Notes: a model not told the origin generated them from the sequence alone. Counted from the first letter of the stretch, positions 51,985-62,372 are shown. The stretch: DNA of 64,000 nucleotides from Rhodococcus pyridinivorans (GCF_900105195.1 NZ_FNRX01000002.1:3472001-3536000), one strand, 5' to 3'. A program made the numbers and translations.

Positions 51985-52013
51985 TCGCCACGAGGAGGAC
52001 CGACGTAACATGT

Positions 52014-52031
52014 TTGTGACCGGCATCACAA
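52014..52031 (+). promoter_or_regulatory. CRP/GlxR-like palindrome upstream of ectA
   Basis: TTGTGA-N6-TCACAA is a perfect inverted repeat matching the consensus TGTGA-N6-TCACA of cAMP receptor proteins (GlxR in corynebacteria, Crp in mycobacteria). It lies 95 bp before the ectA ATG and 30 bp after the RecQ-like stop. Control of ectoine synthesis by carbon status is implied. Confidence 0.6.
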
Positions 52032-52125
52032 CATGCGCTCGACCTGCACGGACCACAGGGTTCCGATCCCGATTCCGGACACGGGCGTGATCTCGACACC
52101 GGAAGTTGTTAGGTTGAAAGGACAT

Positions 52126-52707
52126 ATGAGGCCCGTCAAGGAAAGAAGTACCCCGACCCCCGACTCGGCTGAATCGAATACCGCGACCACCTCTTCGGAG
52201 GTGGCCGCCACCGAGTCCGGTAGTGAGCCGGCTGCAATCGAATTCCGGCGTCCGCGTATCGCCGACGGTAGACGACTCTGGCAGATCGCGCGTGATTCGC
52301 AGGTTCTCGACGTCAATTCCGGTTACGCATATGTGTTGTGGTGTCGCGATTTCGCCGACACATCGGTCGTCGCAACGGACGACACCGATCGCCCCGTGGG
52401 ATTCGTGACCGGCTACCGCCGTCCCGACTTCCCGAACACCCTGTTCGTCTGGCAGGTGGCAGTCGACGCAGACCAGCGTGGACGTGGAGTGGCCGGCCGT
52501 ATGCTCGACGCTCTGCTCGACCGACTCGAGCCGCTCGGCGTGACCCGTCTGGAAACGACGGTGAGTCCCGACAACGAAGCGTCGATCGCAATGTTCACCG
52601 CTCTCGCGCGTCGCCGCGGAACGCATATCACTCGCACCGAGTTGTTCGCGCCCGACGATTTCCCCGATTCACATCTGGCCGAGGATCTCTACACCATCGG
52701 CGAATGA
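52126..52707 (+). CDS. ectA: L-2,4-diaminobutyrate acetyltransferase
   Basis: A 193-residue GNAT enzyme, second step of ectoine synthesis (acetylating the gamma-amino group of diaminobutyrate). The catalytic domain starts near residue 38 (EFRRPRIADGRRLWQIARD) with SGYAYVLWCRDFADTSVVA and the acetyl-CoA loop QRGRGVAGRMLDAL. The N-terminal 37 residues are Ser/Thr-rich and longer than usual. GAAAGG precedes ATG 52126. First gene of ectABC. Confidence 0.95.
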   Translation: MRPVKERSTPTPDSAESNTATTSSEVAATESGSEPAAIEFRRPRIADGRRLWQIARDSQVLDVNSGYAYVLWCRDFADTSVVATDDTDRPVGFVTGYRRPDFPNTLFVWQVAVDADQRGRGVAGRMLDALLDRLEPLGVTRLETTVSPDNEASIAMFTALARRRGTHITRTELFAPDDFPDSHLAEDLYTIGE

Positions 52708-52768
52708 TCGCAGCGCGTGTGCGCACGACATCTTCGTAATTCTCGAATAATCACAGGAGGACCACGAC

Positions 52769-54058
52769 ATGACCATCCTGGAAAACAAGCCCGAGACCAC
52801 CAGTAAGCCCGATACTGCGATTTTCTCGCACCTCGAATCCGAGGTCCGGAGTTACAGCCGCGGCTGGCCCGCCGTTTTCGACAAGGCATCGGGATCCTGG
52901 CTGCGCAGCGAGGACGGCAAGGACTACCTCGACTTCTTCGCCGGCGCCGGAGCCCTGAACTACGGCCACAACAATCCGGTTCTCAAGTCGGCCCTGGTCG
53001 ACTACATCATGAGCGACGGCGTCACCCACGGCCTCGACATGTACACCGTCGCCAAGCGCAAGCTGCTCGAGACCTTCGAGTCGCACGTGCTCGCGCCGCG
53101 CGGCCTGGACTACAAGGTCCAGTTCCCCGGCCCGACCGGCACGAACGCCGTCGAGGCGGCGCTCAAGCTCGCCCGCAAGGTGACCGGTCGCGAGTCGATC
53201 ATCAACTTCACCAACGCTTTCCACGGCATGACCCTGGGTGCGCTGTCGGTGACCGGTAACTCGATGAAGCGCGCCGGCGCGGGTATCCCCCTCGTCCACG
53301 CCACGCCGATGCCGTTCGACAACTACTTCAACGGCGTCACCGAGGACTTCCAGTGGTTCTCGCGCGTCCTCGACGACGCGGGCAGCGGCCTGAACCGTCC
53401 GGCCGCGGTCATCGTCGAGACCGTGCAGGGTGAAGGCGGCGTGAATGTTGCTCGCCCCGAGTGGCTTCGCGCTCTGGCCGACCTGTGCAAGGAACGCGAC
53501 ATCCTGCTGATCGTCGACGACGTGCAGATGGGCTGCGGCCGCACCGGCCCGTTCTTCTCGTTCGAGATCGCCGGCATCACGCCCGACATCGTGACCCTGT
53601 CGAAGTCGATCGGCGGATACGGAATGCCGCTGGCGCTCACCCTGTTCAAGCGTGAGCTCGACGTGTGGGGCCCGGGCGAGCACAACGGCACCTTCCGCGG
53701 CAACAACCCGGCTTTCGTGACGGCGGCTGCCGCCCTCGAGCACTACTGGGCCGACGACAAGCTCGAGCGCGACACCCTGCGCAAGGGCGAGCGCATCCGT
53801 CAGACCTTCATGAACCTGTCGGACATGTTCGACGGCGTCTCGACCCGCGGCCGCGGCCTGGTCCAGGGCCTGGTCTTCGACAAGCCGGAGGACGCCGACA
53901 AGGTTTGCGCCCTGGCCTTCGAAGAGGGTCTGCTCGCCGAGACCTCCGGTCCGTCGGACGAGGTCGTCAAGCTGCTGCCGCCGCTGACCATCACCGACGA
54001 CGAACTCGAGTTCGGGCTGAACATCCTGGCGGAAGCGACCGCCAAGGTCCGTTCCTGA
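52769..54058 (+). CDS. ectB: L-2,4-diaminobutyrate transaminase
   Basis: A 429-residue class III PLP aminotransferase that makes diaminobutyrate from aspartate semialdehyde and glutamate. Motifs: DFFAGAGALNYGHNN, FPGPTGTNAVEAALKLAR, LLIVDDVQMGCGRTG and the PLP lysine in TLSKSIGGYGMPLA. AGGAGGACC lies upstream. Located 61 bp after ectA and 58 bp before ectC. Confidence 0.97.
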   Translation: MTILENKPETTSKPDTAIFSHLESEVRSYSRGWPAVFDKASGSWLRSEDGKDYLDFFAGAGALNYGHNNPVLKSALVDYIMSDGVTHGLDMYTVAKRKLLETFESHVLAPRGLDYKVQFPGPTGTNAVEAALKLARKVTGRESIINFTNAFHGMTLGALSVTGNSMKRAGAGIPLVHATPMPFDNYFNGVTEDFQWFSRVLDDAGSGLNRPAAVIVETVQGEGGVNVARPEWLRALADLCKERDILLIVDDVQMGCGRTGPFFSFEIAGITPDIVTLSKSIGGYGMPLALTLFKRELDVWGPGEHNGTFRGNNPAFVTAAAALEHYWADDKLERDTLRKGERIRQTFMNLSDMFDGVSTRGRGLVQGLVFDKPEDADKVCALAFEEGLLAETSGPSDEVVKLLPPLTITDDELEFGLNILAEATAKVRS

Positions 54059-54116
54059 GCGGTCCCCCGCTCCGCCCGTTCCGAACCCACTTGCAGAAGA
54101 AGGACTTTCGACACCC

Positions 54117-54515
54117 ATGATCGTTCGTACGACAGAAGAGATCACCGGCACCGAGCGCGACGTCGTCTCGGAGGACGGCCAGTGGCGCAGCAAGCGCATC
54201 GTCCTCGCCGGCGACAAGGTGGGCTTTTCGTTCCACGAGACCACCATCGAACCCGGCACTGTCAACGAGTTCCACTACGCCAACCACGTCGAGGCCGTAT
54301 GGCTCGTCGAGGGCACCGGCAAGCTCCAGGACCTCGACAACGACGTGGAGTACGACCTCGCTCCGGGCACGATGTACCTGCTCAACGGACACGAGCGTCA
54401 CCGCGTGCTCCCCGAAACGCGCATGCGCATGCTGTGCGTCTTCAATCCTCCGGTCACCGGCCGTGAGGTGCACGACGAGAACGGTGTGTACCCGTTGATC
54501 GTCGAACCTGCCTGA
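54117..54515 (+). CDS. ectC: Ectoine synthase
   Basis: A 132-residue cupin that cyclises N-gamma-acetyl-diaminobutyrate to ectoine. Metal-binding residues lie in EFHYANHVEAVWLVEGTG and the LNGHERHRVLPE segment. It completes ectABC; no ectD hydroxylase follows, so hydroxyectoine would need an ectD elsewhere. AGAAGGA precedes the start. Confidence 0.97.
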   Translation: MIVRTTEEITGTERDVVSEDGQWRSKRIVLAGDKVGFSFHETTIEPGTVNEFHYANHVEAVWLVEGTGKLQDLDNDVEYDLAPGTMYLLNGHERHRVLPETRMRMLCVFNPPVTGREVHDENGVYPLIVEPA

Positions 54516-54564
54516 GCGCGGTAACCACGTGACCGATGCGGGGCGGACGCTTAGAGTCGAGACC

Positions 54565-55501
54565 ATGACTCCCGAGCGTGCGCCCCGCATCGCTGTCGGC
54601 CCCGAGCGCGACCCCCGTTTTCGAACGGGCGGTCACGGGCGGGGGCGGCGTGCCCTGCGGACTCGAGGAGACCCCCGACGCGCTCGTCTGGACGGCCGGG
54701 CCGCAGGACTTCCCCGAGGTCCTCCCCGCCTCCGTCCGCTGGGTGCAGCTACCGTCCGCCGGTGTCGAGTACTGGCTGTCGCAGGGCGTCGTCAAGGCCC
54801 ATCCTCGCGTCACCTGGACGTCGGCGGCCGCGGCCTACTCCACGACCGTCGCCGAGCACGCGCTCCTGCTCCTGCTCGCCGGGGTCCGGGCCCTGCCGGC
54901 CCATCTGGCGGCCACCTCGTGGACACCCGAGAGTCTCGCGCCGGTCGTCGGCACCCTCCGCGGCGCGACGGTCGGGATCATCGGCGCCGGGGGTGTCGGC
55001 CGGGCGCTGATCCCGATGCTGGCCGCGCTGGGGGCGCGCGCGCTCGCCGTCACCCGCAGCGGTCGTCCCGTGCCGGGAGCCATCGAGACGTTCCCCGTCG
55101 AACGTATCGACGAGATATGGCCTCTGGCAGATCATTTCGTCATCTCCGCGACGGCCACTCTCGACGTCGAGCAGCTCGTCGGCGCAACCGAGCTCGCAGC
55201 GATGAAGTCCACGGCGTGGGTCGTCAACGTCGCCCGGGGCGATCTCGTCGACACCGACGCCCTCGTCGCCGCTCTCCGATCCGGCGCGATCGGTGGTGCA
55301 GGGCTCGACGTCACCGATCCCGAACCGCTCCCCGAGGATCATCCGTTGTGGACGCTCCCCAACGCCGTGATCACTCCCCACGACGCCAATCCACCCCCGC
55401 TGCGCATCCCGGCCTATCTCGAGCACGTGATCGAGAACGTCACACGCTTCGCATCCGGCCTCGTGCCGATCGGGGTCGTCGATCCCAGCGCCGGCTACTA
55501 G
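54565..55501 (+). pseudogene. D-isomer 2-hydroxyacid dehydrogenase, possible frameshift
   Basis: The main frame (from GTG 54578) has 307 residues with a NAD-binding GIIGAGGVGRALIPML and the catalytic region (VVNVARGDLVDTDAL, then DVTDPEPLPEDHPLW, and His in NAVITPHDAN). Family members, however, begin with a segment like MTPERAPRIAVGPERDP, which here lies in another frame (ATG 54565) and would be joined if the C5 run (54612-54616) had four C. A homopolymer indel or sequencing error is likely; the enzyme may be intact in the living strain. It follows ectC by 50 bp; substrate unknown. Confidence 0.7.
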
Positions 55502-55539
55502 GCCACGTCTACCGGGCCACCGTTACCGGGCCATAGGGC

Positions 55540-56478
55540 TCACTCCGACGGCTTCTCGTCGCGTTCCGCCCATTCCAGGAGCGGATCGAGGGAGAAGACC
55601 GCGTCGTCGATACCCGAGTGCAGGTCGCCGAGTTCCTCGAACCGCTTCGGCACGGTCCGGATCGTGAAGTCCCGCGGTTCGAGGTCGTCGATCTCCTCCC
55701 ACCGCACCGGAGTGGAGATCGTCGCCTCCGACACACCGCGGACCGAATAGGCACTGGCGATCGTGTGGTCGCGCGAGTTCTGGTTGTAGTCGACGAAGAC
55801 CGCCGACGGGTCGCGTTCCTTGCGCCACCATGCCGTCGTCACGTCGCCGGGCGCGCGTCGTTCCACCTCCCGCGCGAAAGCCCATGCGGCCCTTCGGACG
55901 TCGTCGAACTCCCATTCCGGCGCGATCCGGACGTAGACGTGCAGGCCGTCGCCGCCCGAGGTCTTCGGCCAGCCCACGGCACCGAGTTCGTCGAGCACCT
56001 CGTGCGCCACCTTCGCGACACGCCGGACCCGGTCGAAATCGCAGTCGGGCATCGGATCGAGGTCGATCCTCCACTCGTCGGGTCGCTCCACGTCGCTGCG
56101 CCGCGAGTTCCACGGATGGAACTCCACGGTGGACATCTGCACGGCCCACACGACGTCGGCGAGATGGGTCACGCACAGTTCGTCGGCATCGCGGTCGTAG
56201 CGCGGGAAGTGCACCCGCACGGTCTCGACCCAGTCCGGAGCCCCGCGCGGCAAACGCTTCTGGTGTACCTTCCGCCCTTCGAGCCCGTCGGGGAACCGGT
56301 GCAGCATGCAGGGCCGTTCGCGGAGTGCCCGGACGATCCCCTCCCCCACGCTCAGGTAGTAGTTCGCGAGGTCGAGCTTGGTCGCCCCGATCTCGGGGAA
56401 GTACACGCGCTCGGGGTGCGAGATGCGCACCGTGCGACCGTCCACGTCGAGTTCGACTGCATCGGCGTCCTTGCTCAT
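55540..56478 (-). CDS. LigD-type polymerase (PrimPol) domain protein
   Basis: A 312-residue archaeo-eukaryotic primase-type polymerase like the POL domain of LigD, or mycobacterial PolD1/PolD2. Metal-binding DLDP (in WRIDLDPMPDCDF), SGGDGLHVYVRIAP and FVDYNQNSRDHTIA motifs are intact. It starts at ATG 56478 and is divergent from ligB by 134 bp. It probably fills gaps or adds ribonucleotides during end-joining or base repair. No Ku gene is seen nearby. Confidence 0.88.
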   Translation of the reverse strand: MSKDADAVELDVDGRTVRISHPERVYFPEIGATKLDLANYYLSVGEGIVRALRERPCMLHRFPDGLEGRKVHQKRLPRGAPDWVETVRVHFPRYDRDADELCVTHLADVVWAVQMSTVEFHPWNSRRSDVERPDEWRIDLDPMPDCDFDRVRRVAKVAHEVLDELGAVGWPKTSGGDGLHVYVRIAPEWEFDDVRRAAWAFAREVERRAPGDVTTAWWRKERDPSAVFVDYNQNSRDHTIASAYSVRGVSEATISTPVRWEEIDDLEPRDFTIRTVPKRFEELGDLHSGIDDAVFSLDPLLEWAERDEKPSE

Positions 56479-56612
56479 CCGCGTCTCCCGTCCCTCCCTG
56501 CGTGGAGGCGTCCTGTGCACTATCCTGGCCTCTCGATTCCCACCCCGTGCGGAATTACACCCCGGCGCGCGATTTCCTCCGCGTGGCACGTCCGGGCGCT
56601 AACGTCGAAGCG

Positions 56613-58151
56613 ATGCTGCTGCACTCGGTTGTCGACACCTCCGTCGCCGTCGCCGCCACACGGTCACGACGCACCAAGATCGATCTGCTGCGGGAATTAC
56701 TCGGGCGCGCCGAACCTCACGAGGTCGAAGCGGTGGTCTCATGGTTGTCCGGAGAGATGACCCAGGGTCGCCTGGGTGTCGGTTTCCGCACCCTCGCCGG
56801 CCTCTCCGCACCGGTCGCCGACGATCCCGTGCTCGACGTCGACGAGGTGTCCGGCTTCCTCGACCGCCTCGCCGGCATCTCCGGTTCCGGATCCACCGCC
56901 GCGCGGCAGCAACTGCTCCTGGATCTGTTCGGACGGGCCACCGAGGCCGAGCAGCGTTTCCTCGTCGCGCTCCTCGGCGGTGAGCTGCGGCAGGGCGCGC
57001 TCGAAGGGGTGATGACCGATGCGGTCGCAGCGGCAGCCGGTCTCCCCGTCGAACCGGTCCGTCGGGCGGTGATGTTGTCGGGCCGACTCGCGCAGGCCGC
57101 AGCGGCGGCCTTCGAGGGTGGTGTCGACGCGCTGGCGGAGTTCGGCCTGGAGCTCGGCCGACCGGTCCGGCCGATGCTCGCCTCACCCGCCGAGTCGCTC
57201 GAGGCGGCACTCATCGAGTTCGACGGGGCGGTGAGCGTGGAGTACAAACTCGACGGTGCACGCATCCAGGTGCACCGCCACGAGGACGCGGTGTGGATCT
57301 TCACCCGCACGCTGCGCGACATCACCGCATCGGTCCCCGAACTGGTCGAACTCGTCCGGGCGCTGCCGTGCCGCAGTGTCGTGCTCGACGGCGAGACACT
57401 CGCGCTCACCGATGCCGGCCGTCCCCGACCGTTCCAGGAGACCATGAGCCGGTTCGGTGCCCGCTCCGAACGCGAACTGCTTCTCCACCCGTACTTCTTC
57501 GACTGCCTGCACCTCGACGGCGCCGACCTGCTCGACGAGCCGCTGTCGGTGCGTCGCGACCATCTCGCCCGCGTCGCGGGTGAGCACCGCATCCCCGCGC
57601 TCGTCGCTCCGGACGCCGACAGCGCCGAGGCGCACCTCGGTGACTCGCTCGGCAACGGTCACGAGGGCGTCATGGTGAAGTCGCTCACATCGACCTACAC
57701 CGCCGGCCGCCGGGGCCGAGCCTGGCAGACGGTCAAACCCGAGCACACCCTGGATCTCGTGGTGCTCGCCGCCGAATGGGGTTACGGGCGCCGCACCGGC
57801 TTCCTGTCCAACCTGCACCTCGGTGCCCGCGACCCCGACGGTGGTCCGCCGATCATGGTCGGGAAGACGTTCAAGGGACTCAGCGACGCGCTGCTGCAGT
57901 GGCAGACAGAGGAATTCCCACGCCACGAGACACACCGCGACGAGCACACCGTCCACCTGCGACCCGCGATCGTCGTCGAGATCGAACTCGACGGAGTGCA
58001 GACGAGCAGCCGCTATCCGGGCGGGGTGGCGCTGCGCTTCGCACGGGTGCTGCGGTACCGGCCCGACAAGTCGGCCGCCGACGCCGACACCATCGATGCG
58101 GTCCGCGCGCTGCTGCCCGCGGCACCGGTTCCCGGAAGCCGCCTACCGTAG
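56613..58151 (+). CDS. ligB: ATP-dependent DNA ligase, LigB type
   Basis: A 512-residue ATP-dependent ligase closely matching mycobacterial LigB (Rv3062) in length and order: MLLHSVV start, N-terminal DNA-binding domain (GMxS-like region to 190), nucleotidyl-lysine motif EYKLDGARIQVHR (near 215), HEGVMVKSL and KTFKGLSD in the OB domain. ATG 56613 is the start. It is not essential in mycobacteria, where NAD-dependent LigA does replication. Beside a polymerase of the LigD type and a sirtuin. Confidence 0.93.
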   Translation: MLLHSVVDTSVAVAATRSRRTKIDLLRELLGRAEPHEVEAVVSWLSGEMTQGRLGVGFRTLAGLSAPVADDPVLDVDEVSGFLDRLAGISGSGSTAARQQLLLDLFGRATEAEQRFLVALLGGELRQGALEGVMTDAVAAAAGLPVEPVRRAVMLSGRLAQAAAAAFEGGVDALAEFGLELGRPVRPMLASPAESLEAALIEFDGAVSVEYKLDGARIQVHRHEDAVWIFTRTLRDITASVPELVELVRALPCRSVVLDGETLALTDAGRPRPFQETMSRFGARSERELLLHPYFFDCLHLDGADLLDEPLSVRRDHLARVAGEHRIPALVAPDADSAEAHLGDSLGNGHEGVMVKSLTSTYTAGRRGRAWQTVKPEHTLDLVVLAAEWGYGRRTGFLSNLHLGARDPDGGPPIMVGKTFKGLSDALLQWQTEEFPRHETHRDEHTVHLRPAIVVEIELDGVQTSSRYPGGVALRFARVLRYRPDKSAADADTIDAVRALLPAAPVPGSRLP

Positions 58152-58156
58152 AAGGA

Positions 58157-59002
58157 GTGATCGACGTTCCACTCCGTTCCGACGACCTGCCCACTCTCCT
58201 GCACGGCCGTCGGATCGCTGTTCTCACCGGCGCCGGGCTGTCGACGGACTCCGGTATCCCCGACTATCGCGGACCGGACTCGCCGCCCCGCAACCCGATG
58301 ACCTACCAGCAGTTCGTCGGCGACGCGGAGTTCCGGCAACGCTACTGGGCCCGCAACCACGTCGGCTGGAAGCACATGGACGCCGCCCGCCCGAATCCCG
58401 GGCACCGGGCGCTCGCGGCCCTCGAACGCGCCGGTTCCGTCGTCGGCGTGATCACCCAGAACGTCGACCTGCTGCACACGAAGGCCGGCAGCCGGCAGGT
58501 CATCGACCTGCACGGCACCTACGCGCAGGTCCGATGCCTGTCGTGCGAACACCGCATCTCGCGGTTCACGCTGCACGAACGGCTGTGCGCGGCCAATCCG
58601 GGATTCGACGACCGGATGCGCGCGACGACCGGTCTCGAGGTCGCCCCCGATGCGGACGCGGTGGTCACCGACACCGAGGACTTCGTCGTCGTCGACTGCG
58701 AGCGCTGCGACGGGATGCTCAAACCCGACATCGTGTACTTCGGGGAGACGGTGCCGCGCCCGCGCGTCGATCTCGCCTTCTCGGTGGTGGACGGTGCCGA
58801 CGCCCTGCTGGTCGCCGGGAGTTCACTGACGGTGCAGTCGGGGTTGCGGTTCGTACGTCGCGCCGTGCAGCGGAACATCCCGGTGGTGGTGATCAATCGT
58901 GGCCCCACCCGCGGGGATGCGCTGGCGATCCTCAAGCTCGAGGCGGGTACCTCGGAGACCCTCGCTTTCCTGGCCGACGCGGTGACCGCACCGACTTCGT
59001 GA
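58157..59002 (+). CDS. Sir2-family NAD-dependent protein deacylase
   Basis: A 281-residue sirtuin. The NAD-binding site reads TGAGLSTDSGIPDYRG (near 25), TQNVDLLH carries the catalytic motif with His in DLHGTYAQVRC, and zinc pairs CLSCEH and CERCDG are present. GTG 58157 is the only suitable start but its GAAGGA is very close. Convergent with proB by 5 bp. Likely deacylates metabolic enzymes. Confidence 0.93.
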   Translation: MIDVPLRSDDLPTLLHGRRIAVLTGAGLSTDSGIPDYRGPDSPPRNPMTYQQFVGDAEFRQRYWARNHVGWKHMDAARPNPGHRALAALERAGSVVGVITQNVDLLHTKAGSRQVIDLHGTYAQVRCLSCEHRISRFTLHERLCAANPGFDDRMRATTGLEVAPDADAVVTDTEDFVVVDCERCDGMLKPDIVYFGETVPRPRVDLAFSVVDGADALLVAGSSLTVQSGLRFVRRAVQRNIPVVVINRGPTRGDALAILKLEAGTSETLAFLADAVTAPTS

Positions 59003-59007
59003 GGTTC

Positions 59008-60111
59008 TCAGACCACCCGGACGAGGTCGTCGGCGTGCACGACGGGTCGCTGGAGATCCGGCGGCAGCTGACCGGTCGAGAAGCCGATCATGAAATCGAG
59101 TTCGGACGCGTCGTAGGCCACCACCCCGCGCGCGACCGTGCGGCCGTCGGGCGCGACGATGCCGACGACGTCGCCGGCGTGGAAACCGCCACTGGTGCCG
59201 GTGATTCCGGCGGCGAGCAACGAGCGTCGCCGCTCCATCACGGCCCGCACGGCACCCTCGTCGAGATACAGCGAACCGTGGACGTCGGCGGCGTGCCGCA
59301 CCCAGAAACGCCGCGCCGACAGACGCTGTGGGCGGGCCGCGAAGGCCGTGCCGACGTCGGCGGCGCCCAGCGCACGATCGGCCTGGGAGGCCGCGGCGAG
59401 CAGCACCGGCACGCCGGAGTCCGCCGCGAGACGGGCCGCGGACAGTTTCGACGCCATGCCACCGGTGCCCAGCGCGCCGCCCGACCCGGCGACCACACCG
59501 TCGAGATCCTCGGGGGTGCGGACCTCGGGGATGAGGTTCGCGGAGCCCTTGCGGGGATCCCCGTCGTACAAGCCGTCGACGTCGGACAGCAGGATCAGCG
59601 CGTCGGCGCCGATGAGATGCGCGACGAGTGCAGCGAGCCGGTCGTTGTCGCCGAAGCGCAGTTCGACGGTCGCGACGGTGTCGTTCTCGTTGACCACCGG
59701 CACCGCCCCGAGCGAACGCAGCCGGTCGAGGGTGCGTTGCGCGTTGCGGTGCTGAGTGCGCCGGCCGATGTCGTCGGCGGTGAGGAGCACCTGGCCCACC
59801 GTGCGGTCGTAGCGGGCGAAGGAGGTGCCCCAGGCGTGGGCGAGGGTGAGCTGCCCGACGCTGGCCGCGGCCTGCTTTGTCGCGAGATCACGCGGCCGAC
59901 TCGTGAGACCGAGCGGTGCGAGCCCGGCACCGACCGCACCCGAGGAGACCACGATGACACTCGAACCCGTGCGGATGCGGGCCTCGATGGCATCGACGAG
60001 ACGATCGAGCCGGCCACGGTCGAGTCCACCCACCAGGCTCGTGATCGCCGACGAGCCGATCTTGACCACGACGCTGCGGGCGTGGGAGACGACCTCCCGG
60101 GTGTCGCTCAT
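59008..60111 (-). CDS. proB: Glutamate 5-kinase
   Basis: A 367-residue kinase for the first step of proline synthesis. Amino-acid kinase domain with [41 protein letters not shown] and [12 protein letters not shown]; a C-terminal PUA domain (from about 275) as in most bacterial ProB. Starts 51 bp after obg. The obg-proB order is the mycobacterial one. Confidence 0.97.
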   Translation of the reverse strand: MSDTREVVSHARSVVVKIGSSAITSLVGGLDRGRLDRLVDAIEARIRTGSSVIVVSSGAVGAGLAPLGLTSRPRDLATKQAAASVGQLTLAHAWGTSFARYDRTVGQVLLTADDIGRRTQHRNAQRTLDRLRSLGAVPVVNENDTVATVELRFGDNDRLAALVAHLIGADALILLSDVDGLYDGDPRKGSANLIPEVRTPEDLDGVVAGSGGALGTGGMASKLSAARLAADSGVPVLLAAASQADRALGAADVGTAFAARPQRLSARRFWVRHAADVHGSLYLDEGAVRAVMERRRSLLAAGITGTSGGFHAGDVVGIVAPDGRTVARGVVAYDASELDFMIGFSTGQLPPDLQRPVVHADDLVRVV

Positions 60112-60162
60112 GTTCTCCTCGGTACGCTTCGGGTTTCCTGAACGGTGGGGGCGCGCGGACGG

Positions 60163-61620
60163 TTACTCGAACTCGTCGTCGGTGGCCAGGCCGCGGCGCA
60201 CCTTCTTCGCGTGGCGACGCTCGGCAGCGCCGACGCGGTCGACCTGGTCGAGACGGGCATCGGTGCCGCGACCGGTGGGCACGACGTCCACGCCGGCCTG
60301 CGTCTGCGGTTCCCACTCGAAGCCGACCTCGCCGATGGTGACCCAGCATCCGGGTTCCGCGCCGAGCTTGACGAGCTTGTCCTCGACGCCGAGACGGGCG
60401 AGTCGGTCGGCGAGGTAACCCACGGCCTCGTCGTTGTCGAAGGCCGTCTGGCGCACCCACCGCTCGGGACGGGTGCCCCGCACGATGAATCCGCCGGGCA
60501 CCTCGGGATCGCGGACCACGGTGAAGGCCTCCTCGTCGCGGGCGACGGGACGGATCACCGGGCGGGTGGGCGCGGCCGGCGGATGCGCCGCCCGGTACTC
60601 GTCGACCATCCTCGCGAGGGCGAACGTCAGCGGACGCAGGCCGTCGCGGCTCACGGCCGAGATCGTGAAGACCGGCCAGCCACGGGCCTCGAGTTCGGGG
60701 GTGACGAACTCGGCGAGTTCTTTCGCGTCGGGCACGTCGGCCTTGTTGAGGATGACGATGCGGGGGCGCTCGGCGAGGTCGCCGAGTCCGCTGTCGCCCG
60801 ACAGCGCAGGCTGGTAGGCGGCGAGTTCGGCCTCGAGCGCGTCGATGTCGGAGATCGGGTCGCGGCCGGGTTCGAGGGTCGCGCAGTCGACAACGTGCGC
60901 GAGCACGGCGCAGCGCTCGAGATGACGGAGGAAGTCGAGGCCGAGGCCGCGACCCTCACTGGCGCCGGGGATCAGGCCGGGCACGTCGGCGACGGTGAAG
61001 GTCGTGTCGCCCGACTGCACCACACCGAGATTCGGCACGAGGGTGGTGAACGGGTAGTCGGCGATCTTCGGCTTGGCGGCCGACAGCACCGACACGAGCG
61101 ACGACTTGCCGGCCGAGGGGAAGCCCACGAGGCCGACGTCGGCGACGGACTTCAGTTCGAGGACGAGGTCGAGTTCCTCGCCTTCCTCACCGAGGAGCGC
61201 GAAGCCGGGGGCCTTGCGTGCCTTCGACGCGAGTGCGGCATTGCCGAGACCACCGCGACCGCCGTGCGCGGCGACGAAACGCGTGCCGGTGCCCACGAGG
61301 TCGGCGAGGATGCGGCCGTCGCGGTCGAGTACGACGGTGCCGTCGGGAACCTTCAGGACGAGGTCGCCGCCGTTGGCACCGTTGCGGTGGCCGCCGGCGC
61401 CCTGGGCACCGTTGGTCGCCTTGGCGTGCTGGTGGAAGTGGAAGTCGAGCAGGGTGTGGACGTTCCGGTCGACTTCGAGGACGACATCGCCGCCGTTTCC
61501 TCCGTTACCGCCGTCGGGGCCGCCGAGCGGCTTGAACTTCTCGCGGTGGACGGAGGCGCAGCCGTTGCCGCCCTTGCCGGCGCTGACGTGCAGCACCACC
61601 CGGTCGATGAAGCGGGACAT
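60163..61620 (-). CDS. obg: GTPase Obg/CgtA
   Basis: A 485-residue ribosome-associated GTPase. Glycine-rich Obg fold ([20 protein letters not shown] and [19 protein letters not shown] split), G domain [15 protein letters not shown] (near 165), [22 protein letters not shown], and the C-terminal OCT domain. ATG 61620 is the start. It follows rplU-rpmA, separated by a hairpin. Confidence 0.97.
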   Translation of the reverse strand: MSRFIDRVVLHVSAGKGGNGCASVHREKFKPLGGPDGGNGGNGGDVVLEVDRNVHTLLDFHFHQHAKATNGAQGAGGHRNGANGGDLVLKVPDGTVVLDRDGRILADLVGTGTRFVAAHGGRGGLGNAALASKARKAPGFALLGEEGEELDLVLELKSVADVGLVGFPSAGKSSLVSVLSAAKPKIADYPFTTLVPNLGVVQSGDTTFTVADVPGLIPGASEGRGLGLDFLRHLERCAVLAHVVDCATLEPGRDPISDIDALEAELAAYQPALSGDSGLGDLAERPRIVILNKADVPDAKELAEFVTPELEARGWPVFTISAVSRDGLRPLTFALARMVDEYRAAHPPAAPTRPVIRPVARDEEAFTVVRDPEVPGGFIVRGTRPERWVRQTAFDNDEAVGYLADRLARLGVEDKLVKLGAEPGCWVTIGEVGFEWEPQTQAGVDVVPTGRGTDARLDQVDRVGAAERRHAKKVRRGLATDDEFE

Positions 61621-61671
61621 GGGTGGACCTTCTCTCGTCCTAAAAAACAAACCTGGTGATCAACGCAACAA

Positions 61672-61704
61672 GGGCGGGTCAGGGTGTGCGACCCTGGCCC
61701 GCCC
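61672..61704 (-). terminator. Terminator between rpmA and obg
   Basis: GGGCGGGTCAGGGT (61672-61685) pairs with ACCCTGGCCCGCCC (61691-61704), one mismatch in a 14-bp stem and a 5-nt loop. On the minus strand it is followed by TTGTTGCGTTG, weakly T-rich. It may terminate or attenuate ribosomal-protein transcription before obg. Confidence 0.7.
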
Positions 61705-61760
61705 CTATTGGGAGTATGTCGCGGGAGCTGGTCCCGCGGTGTCCGTTACCGGACGGCAGA

Positions 61761-62024
61761 TCAGGCGTCTGCCGCAGCCGGAACGATGTTGACGGTCTTG
61801 CGACCGCGCTTGGTACCGAACTCGACGGCACCGGCCGCGAGGGCGAACAGCGTGTCGTCGCCGCCGCGTCCCACGTTCACGCCGGGGTGGAAGTGGGTGC
61901 CGCGCTGGCGCACGATGATCTCGCCGGCGTTGACGGCCTGGCCACCGAAGCGCTTGACGCCGAGTCGCTGTGCGTTCGAATCGCGACCGTTACGGGAGCT
62001 GGATGCGCCCTTCTTGTGTGCCAT
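61761..62024 (-). CDS. rpmA: 50S ribosomal protein L27
   Basis: An 87-residue L27 starting [20 protein letters not shown], lacking the N-terminal extension cleaved in Firmicutes. Downstream of rplU by 36 bp and upstream of obg, the universal rplU-rpmA-obg order. Confidence 0.98.
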   Translation of the reverse strand: MAHKKGASSSRNGRDSNAQRLGVKRFGGQAVNAGEIIVRQRGTHFHPGVNVGRGGDDTLFALAAGAVEFGTKRGRKTVNIVPAAADA

Positions 62025-62060
62025 GACGAACCCTCCTGGGGTTGAAGCTCGAAGCTCGGT

Positions 62061-62372
62061 TTACTTGATGCCGGTGACCTTGACGACCGTCAGCTTCTGA
62101 CGGTGGCCCTGGCGCTTGTGGTACCCGGTCTTGTTCTTGAACTTGTGGATGCGGATCTTCGGGCCCTTGGTGTGCTCGACGATCTCGCCGGTGACCGAGA
62201 CCTTGGCCAGCTTGTCGGCGTCGGTGGTCAGTTCGGATCCGTCGACGACGAGGACCGGGGCAAGCGAGACAGCAGCGCCGGGCTCACCCTCGATCTTCTC
62301 GACCTTGACGAGGTCGCCTTCAGCGACCTTGTACTGCTTACCGCCGGTCTTGACGATCGCGTACGTTGCCAT
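62061..62372 (-). CDS. rplU: 50S ribosomal protein L21
   Basis: A 103-residue L21 ([21 protein letters not shown]-terminus [19 protein letters not shown]). ATG 62372 is the start; the longer frame has no family match. The 195-bp leader upstream of it may carry the operon promoter. First gene of rplU-rpmA-obg. Confidence 0.98.
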   Translation of the reverse strand: MATYAIVKTGGKQYKVAEGDLVKVEKIEGEPGAAVSLAPVLVVDGSELTTDADKLAKVSVTGEIVEHTKGPKIRIHKFKNKTGYHKRQGHRQKLTVVKVTGIK

